Below, one piece after another: positions 59,600 through 64,000 of a DNA stretch of 64,000 nt. Within the stretch, counting starts at the first letter, position 1. Each line of letters opens with the position of its first letter. Under the pieces are notes generated by a model. That model saw only the letters and a program-made list of their open reading frames with translations. It was not told the origin of the DNA and searched no databases. This stretch comes from Astrocystis sublimbata (taxonomy: Eukaryota; Ascomycota; Sordariomycetes; Xylariales; Xylariaceae), in contig JAJNNY010000082.1 in NCBI GenBank assembly GCA_022453515.1, positions 1 through 64,000 of the forward strand. Reading direction: 5' to 3'. A program made the position numbers and the translations under genes.

Positions 59600-61066
59600 G
59601 GTCGATGCGCGACCAGCAACGGGCAAGGCGCAAGATGGGGCGGACGCGGGCACGGCGACAAACCACACACGGGCCTGGAAGCCTGAGAGAAACGGGCAAT
59701 GGCTGGGCAGCAGGCTGGGCCGTGCTGGGCTATGCGTAATGCGTGTCTCGCGCAGGCGGACGCAGGTGACGGCCAAGTAGGGATGCGGGATGCGTTTCGA
59801 TGGACAACGGAGAGGGAAGGAAGAAAATATAGAAAGTTGGCGGGATCTTGCTACAAGAAGTGACCAGTTCCGACCCAGCTTAAGCCCCATCCGTGCACCC
59901 AGCAGAGCCAGAGCACCCGTTGACCATCCATAGCCCCCGAATCGGAGCTTGGAAAAGTTCAGGTCAAGAGCTAGTGTAAATAGCGAATACGGAGTACGCC
60001 TCACCTTGCTCAATGGTCATTAGGTAGGCATCGCGGGGAGTCAGACCAGGTTCCACCTACCTAGGTACCATGGCCCGCATGGATGCCTGGGTCGTTTCAT
60101 CTGGTGGCTCGGGTGGCCCCCTCGGGACCCTTGCTGACGAGCTCGACCAGCAGGAGGTAGGTAGCGGCGCGAGCGACCGACGGAGGCATGCGAAAGCGCG
60201 CAGGGGTACGTCAGGGCTGTACATCAAGTACCTTAGCCTACCTACCTCTTTACGCTACCGGGGCTTGGCCCGGCCTCGGCACCTACACCGGCCAACGCCA
60301 TCTCCCGTGATTATAGGCAGGAATAGGCATGCCGCGCCGGAGGGAATCATCAGAACGCAAAAGGTACAATAGCAGGCCTAGGCAAGCTTGATCCAGACTT
60401 GACCGTAGAGGCGAGGCAAGCCGTGGAACCTAAGCTTCCAAGTCACAAGCCAACACAAAAGATTTGGACACATGAGTGGCGTGAGACTGATAAAGCATCC
60501 ATTGCCGGTTGGGTATATCACGATACGGCGCAGTTCCTGTACAACATACCAGACCATCCGTCAAACTCCAAATCTCACCGTTATGCCACAAACATCATGC
60601 GCTGCTACCCAAAGCCCTGAACGGGCATTTCCCCCACGAACTCGAAAACTCCAGATGGTCTTATCTTTGGAAGTCCAAACAATGACAGTGCCGTGCCTGT
60701 CTCACCAAAGCGCCCCCATCGCAATCCTCACCCAACGCAACATTACATCCCAATAACACTTCCTGCAGTCCATCATCACGCAGCAAATCGTCGTGATCCT
60801 TCGTTTCGTGATCGTGCCGTCATACTCTCGTGTCTTTCTTCCCCATGCCCACACTGCAGCCATAACCCCGATAAAAACAAACAGCCATGCCTCCAATTAC
60901 CCGCCCAGATCTATATGCACCTGTCGAGTAACCCCTAACGCCAAATTTTTGTAAACAGACAAGATGGCAGGCATGACGTGCCCGCCAGGCCAGCCAACCG
61001 ACCATGCGTTGCGACAATGCGTAGCCGGATCAACACCAAAATATAAACATAAGGATCTGAATCCCA
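59600..61066. promoter_or_regulatory. Aspartokinase promoter and RFX 3' flank
   Basis: About 1.47 kb without a supportable gene. The palindromic motif ctacctaggtacc, the same type as in the KIN17/SEC16 intergenic regions, occurs at about 60055-60068, and cctacctac repeats occur near 60238-60246. Several overlapping open frames of 60-100 codons are probably chance. The GC-rich aspartokinase leader lies at 59600-59760. Confidence 0.5.
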
Positions 61067-63906
61067 TCACGTCATCTCCTGATCAAGTTCCAAGTTGCGG
61101 AAATCTTGTGAATGACCTTGCTGGAACTCGAATTTCTCAAGGGGAAAATCTTCCTCGGGAGTTCTTATGCCGATGCCACTGTCATCGTGGAGGGACTCAA
61201 CACCGTCTACTCGAGGAGGAAATGGCGCGCGCTCCGGTTGGGGTTGCATATCCGAGGCTCTCGATACCTCAGATTCCATACTGCGGCTAGTTCGTCGACA
61301 ACCGGTTTCATTGGCAGACGCAGTGTCCGTGGGGTCTGGGACAGATCGTTTGGCCTCGCTGGCCGGAATCACAGCGCAGCTGCTTTGCATGAAGCCACCT
61401 TGCTCTGCGAGAAAAGCCACCATCTCGTCGATCCAGCATTTCGTGACCCACCATGACCCGAAGCTCTTACCCTGGGCGATTGTGAGATCACGCATGACTT
61501 CGGTTCCAATTCGCTGAACACACCATACAATGTCGATGGGTTTTGCGTAGGGAAATCTCCCGGGGAGCGAGCGAAGGAACTGGACCCATCGTTCAAGCAT
61601 GTTCTGGGGATTCTCTGTGTTCGAGGCGTCTGCATCTAGGTTCTGGCTGGTTTGTTGGGCGACGTCACCGTAAAGCGTGAGACATTCAATCTCCCAAGGA
61701 ACATCGCTGGGAGATAGCAGATTTCGCATTTCATTTAGCAAGACTTGGACGACATCATCCATGCCTATGGTAGGCACGCATTCAGCAACCTTTCGTATCC
61801 GTACCATGGTGATCCAGTCGATGTACATGTTCGTACGATTTGCTGGGTTCGCTAACATGTTGGCCGCTGCATGAGCTGTGAGATTGACGCGAAGCGCACG
61901 GTCAATGATGGCCGCAAAGATCGTGGCAGGAGATTCCTTTGCCCGAACTACATGTCTTGGCTGCCCTTGAAACGAGTCGTGAATATGCTTGACCAGCTTC
62001 TCGGAAATGTTTCGCAGAGTATCGAGTACACCTTTGGGAACAACTTGTAGCGTCAGGCCCGCAACAATGCGCGTCATTCTCTGGTACAGTACGAAATCGC
62101 ATTGCTCTATCCAGGATGCCAGGCTTGGGTTGGCGAACAGTTTTTGAACTGGCATAGTCAGTGTGCCCAAGAAGGATGTGTATAGATGGAAAAACGTCTT
62201 TTCTTTACAGTAGCGAATGCACTCGACAACAGATGTACAGTGGGAGCGGTACAAGGCTACCAAGGACTTCGCCGAGTCGGGGTCGGTGTTTGGGGGAAGG
62301 AAAGGCTCGATTCGGGGTAGAACAAGCGGCTGTGATGATTCGAACTGGTTGTCGCCGTCTCTCGGAAAGGCTAGAGACACCATCGTTTTTGCTGTGGACG
62401 AATCAAGAAGGTCAAGCGTGGGAACGTCCGGCTGGTTGTAGAGACTGTGTACTCTAGTACCTGTGGAGGCCGATGCTGGGAGTCCCTCCGATGGTTGATT
62501 CGTTTGTGGTGACGGAAGTGCTGGCTTTGCCGTATCAGACGTCGTTGCGTGAGACAGTACCGTGCTGCAAATCATCATGAGACTGAGTCAAACTATACAC
62601 TGGAACACTAAAGTACTCACTTGAAGGATTGTTGATTTTGCGCGGACTCGGGCATGGGGAGTGTAGGTTCGGCCGCAGACTCCTTGAGCTCGGGCTCGTC
62701 CTCCAGCAACGTAAAGTTGACATAATGATATTTGGACTCTCCTCGGACGCCCAATCTGCGAGTCTTGAGACCAGGAAAGAGCACGCGAACCAACTTCCCA
62801 AAGCTGGCTGGGTTCAACACCGTTATCCTTTCATTCGCGCACCGGGATGCGTAGTTGGCATACACGCGTCCTCGAGGCACGGAGTTTTTCCCCTTTGTAC
62901 ACGCTCTACTGAGCCTAGGCCGAGTTGTTAGTCTCCATGAACAACCGTCCGAGTGACGAAACATTGAATAAATGGACTACATACCAAAGCATTGCGAACA
63001 CTTGGCGAGCACGCTCCGAGTTTGGCCCGCGCTCATTCCCATGCAGTTCTTTAGCCACCTCTTCCAGCTTCCGATGTTTGCTAGCGTGATATAACTGACG
63101 CATCTCGAGTTCGTTGTTAGCACTTGTGCGACTGGAGCTTGCCTTTTTGCCGGTTGCGCGGGGGGGCTCCATGATATCGCTCTCATCTGGGTCGTCACGC
63201 TCCATGATCTGGCTGTCCCCGTCGGTGAAACTGTTCCCAGGGCCAAATGACTCGGCCGGCAGGCCGGGCTGGAGAGAATGATGAGGATAAGATATGGGTG
63301 GGCCAGCGGGCTGATGTAAAGTGGCGTCCATTGCAAAAGGCTGTTGGTGGTATGATACTTGAGCCGCGATTGGACGCAGCATTTCCTCGCCCACCATCTG
63401 TTGACCGATATGCTGGTTCATGTGTTCTCCGTTCTGATTTCCGACAACAGACATATCTCTCGAGTGCGGCATGATGGTGTGACCATTGGTGTGGCCATTG
63501 GTGTGGCCATTGGTGTGGCCGTTGGTGTGCCATTGATCCTGAGGGTGGCCATGATGCGCCACCGAGAGGCTACGCTCATGGTTCGATTGTGTCGCGACAC
63601 TATGAATGGACGCGGTGGAGCCTCTGGATGGAGCTCTCTTTCTCTGTTGCTGTTGTTGCTGCTGCTGCTGGTGCTGGTGCTGGTGCTGGTGCTGGTGCTG
63701 GTGCTGTTGCTGCTGCTGCTGCGCCATAGCGATGGGCTCTGGGGGCTGGGCGTCTGCGCGACCAATGGTTAGATAAGACGACAAAATTGGAAAAACAGGC
63801 AAACGCGTAATGCTCTGGGTCTTGTAGATAGATCAAGCTGGACAATACTGAGCTTGCAGTGCGATGCAACGAGTTCTGTGCATATGAGACACCCACCGTT
63901 ATCCAT
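61067..63906 (-). CDS. RFX1: RFX-family transcription factor (RFX1/CRT1 type)
   Basis: Sequence-specific nuclear regulator; fungal relatives control DNA-damage genes, cell division and morphogenesis. Exons: 63906-63897 (10 nt), 63753-62985, 62914-62621 and 62564-61067, giving about 856 aa. Introns are 143, 70 and 56 nt with normal signals (tctaac branch in intron 1). The N terminus has a Gln/His tract (about 14-40) and four NGHT repeats. The RFX winged-helix DNA-binding domain is about 240-340, joined across intron 2 (RARQVFAMLW then LSRACTKGKNSVPRG), and includes NPASFGKLVRVLFPGLKTRR and GVRGESKYHYVNF, which carry the X-box-contact residues known for the family. The C-terminal half is helical (for example RYCKEKTFFHLYTSFLGTL), corresponding to the extended dimerisation region. 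The first ATG (atcATGG context) is chosen; an in-frame ATG in exon 2 (MAQQQ) is a possible alternative start. Confidence 0.93.
63476..63540. repeat. 12-bp coding tandem repeat (NGHT) in RFX gene
   Basis: Repeats of gtgtggccattg (minus strand reads Asn-Gly-His-Thr) in four near-perfect copies within exon 2 of the RFX gene. Length variation in units of four residues would keep the frame. Confidence 0.85.
63643..63722. repeat. CAG/CAC repeat encoding a Gln/His tract in RFX gene
   Basis: A run of ctg and gtg triplets (minus strand CAG and CAC) encoding alternating Gln-His and pure Gln stretches near the N terminus of the RFX protein. Likely length-polymorphic. Confidence 0.88.
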
Positions 63907-64000
63907 GATGCCGAGGGTTGTTTACCCCAGACAGCTTATTGCGCCAGCCAAAACACCCAAAACCGGTGGCGACGGGGGAGAGCCTGAGGCGAAGCACAAA

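Noticed and set aside
63476..63722. Short regularly spaced repeats considered as CRISPR
   Set aside because: Repeats are 3 and 12 bases long, without spacers, inside an open reading frame of a eukaryotic gene.

Overview
The window looks like nuclear DNA of a filamentous ascomycete, most likely a Sordariomycete-type Pezizomycotina. Short spliceosomal introns (50-143 nt, mostly 50-70) with GTRNGT donors, CTAAC/CTGAC branch sites and YAG acceptors interrupt recognisable fungal genes: KIN17, SEC16, aspartokinase (HOM3-type) and an RFX1/CRT1-type regulator. I see no prokaryotic, viral or toxin gene.

Layout: about the first 56 kb are one ~14.2 kb segment repeated in alternating orientation. Positions 1-~297 are the end of a reverse copy (unit 0); ~298-13487 is a forward copy (unit 1, missing about 1 kb at its LTR end); 13488-~27660 is reverse (unit 2); ~27661-41904 is forward (unit 3); 41905-~56152 is reverse (unit 4). 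Fold-back centres lie near 297-300, 13487/13488, 27700/27701 and 41904/41905. In the native orientation of unit 4 the segment reads: fold-back edge, tRNA-Val(AAC), a 178-aa orphan gene, SEC16, KIN17, an unclassified AT-rich repeat block, a solo LTR with 5-bp target duplication, then single-copy flank. The single-copy flank (56.15-64 kb) carries an AT-rich gene-poor stretch, then a six-exon aspartokinase gene (57722-59599, minus) and a four-exon RFX regulator (61067-63906, minus).

Condition of the copies: KIN17 is open in units 2, 3 and 4 and broken in unit 1. The 178-aa gene is open in units 1, 3 and 4. SEC16 is nearly whole in units 4 and 2 (one and two homopolymer frameshifts) and heavily frameshifted in unit 1 and in the distal part of unit 3. 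Differences between copies are almost all one- or two-base indels clustered in patches (about 1-9.1 kb, 13.7-18.3 kb, 35.4-37.8 kb). That is the signature of unpolished long-read consensus rather than RIP or ordinary mutational decay.

The genes are housekeeping genes with no evident joint pathway: ER exit-site assembly (SEC16), RNA/DNA metabolism (KIN17), aspartate-family amino acid synthesis (HOM3) and RFX transcription control. The unusual thing is the architecture. It is either a genuine fold-back (ODIRA-like) inverted amplification or an assembly/library chimera. The sequence alone does not settle this, and the tests that would are given under findings.
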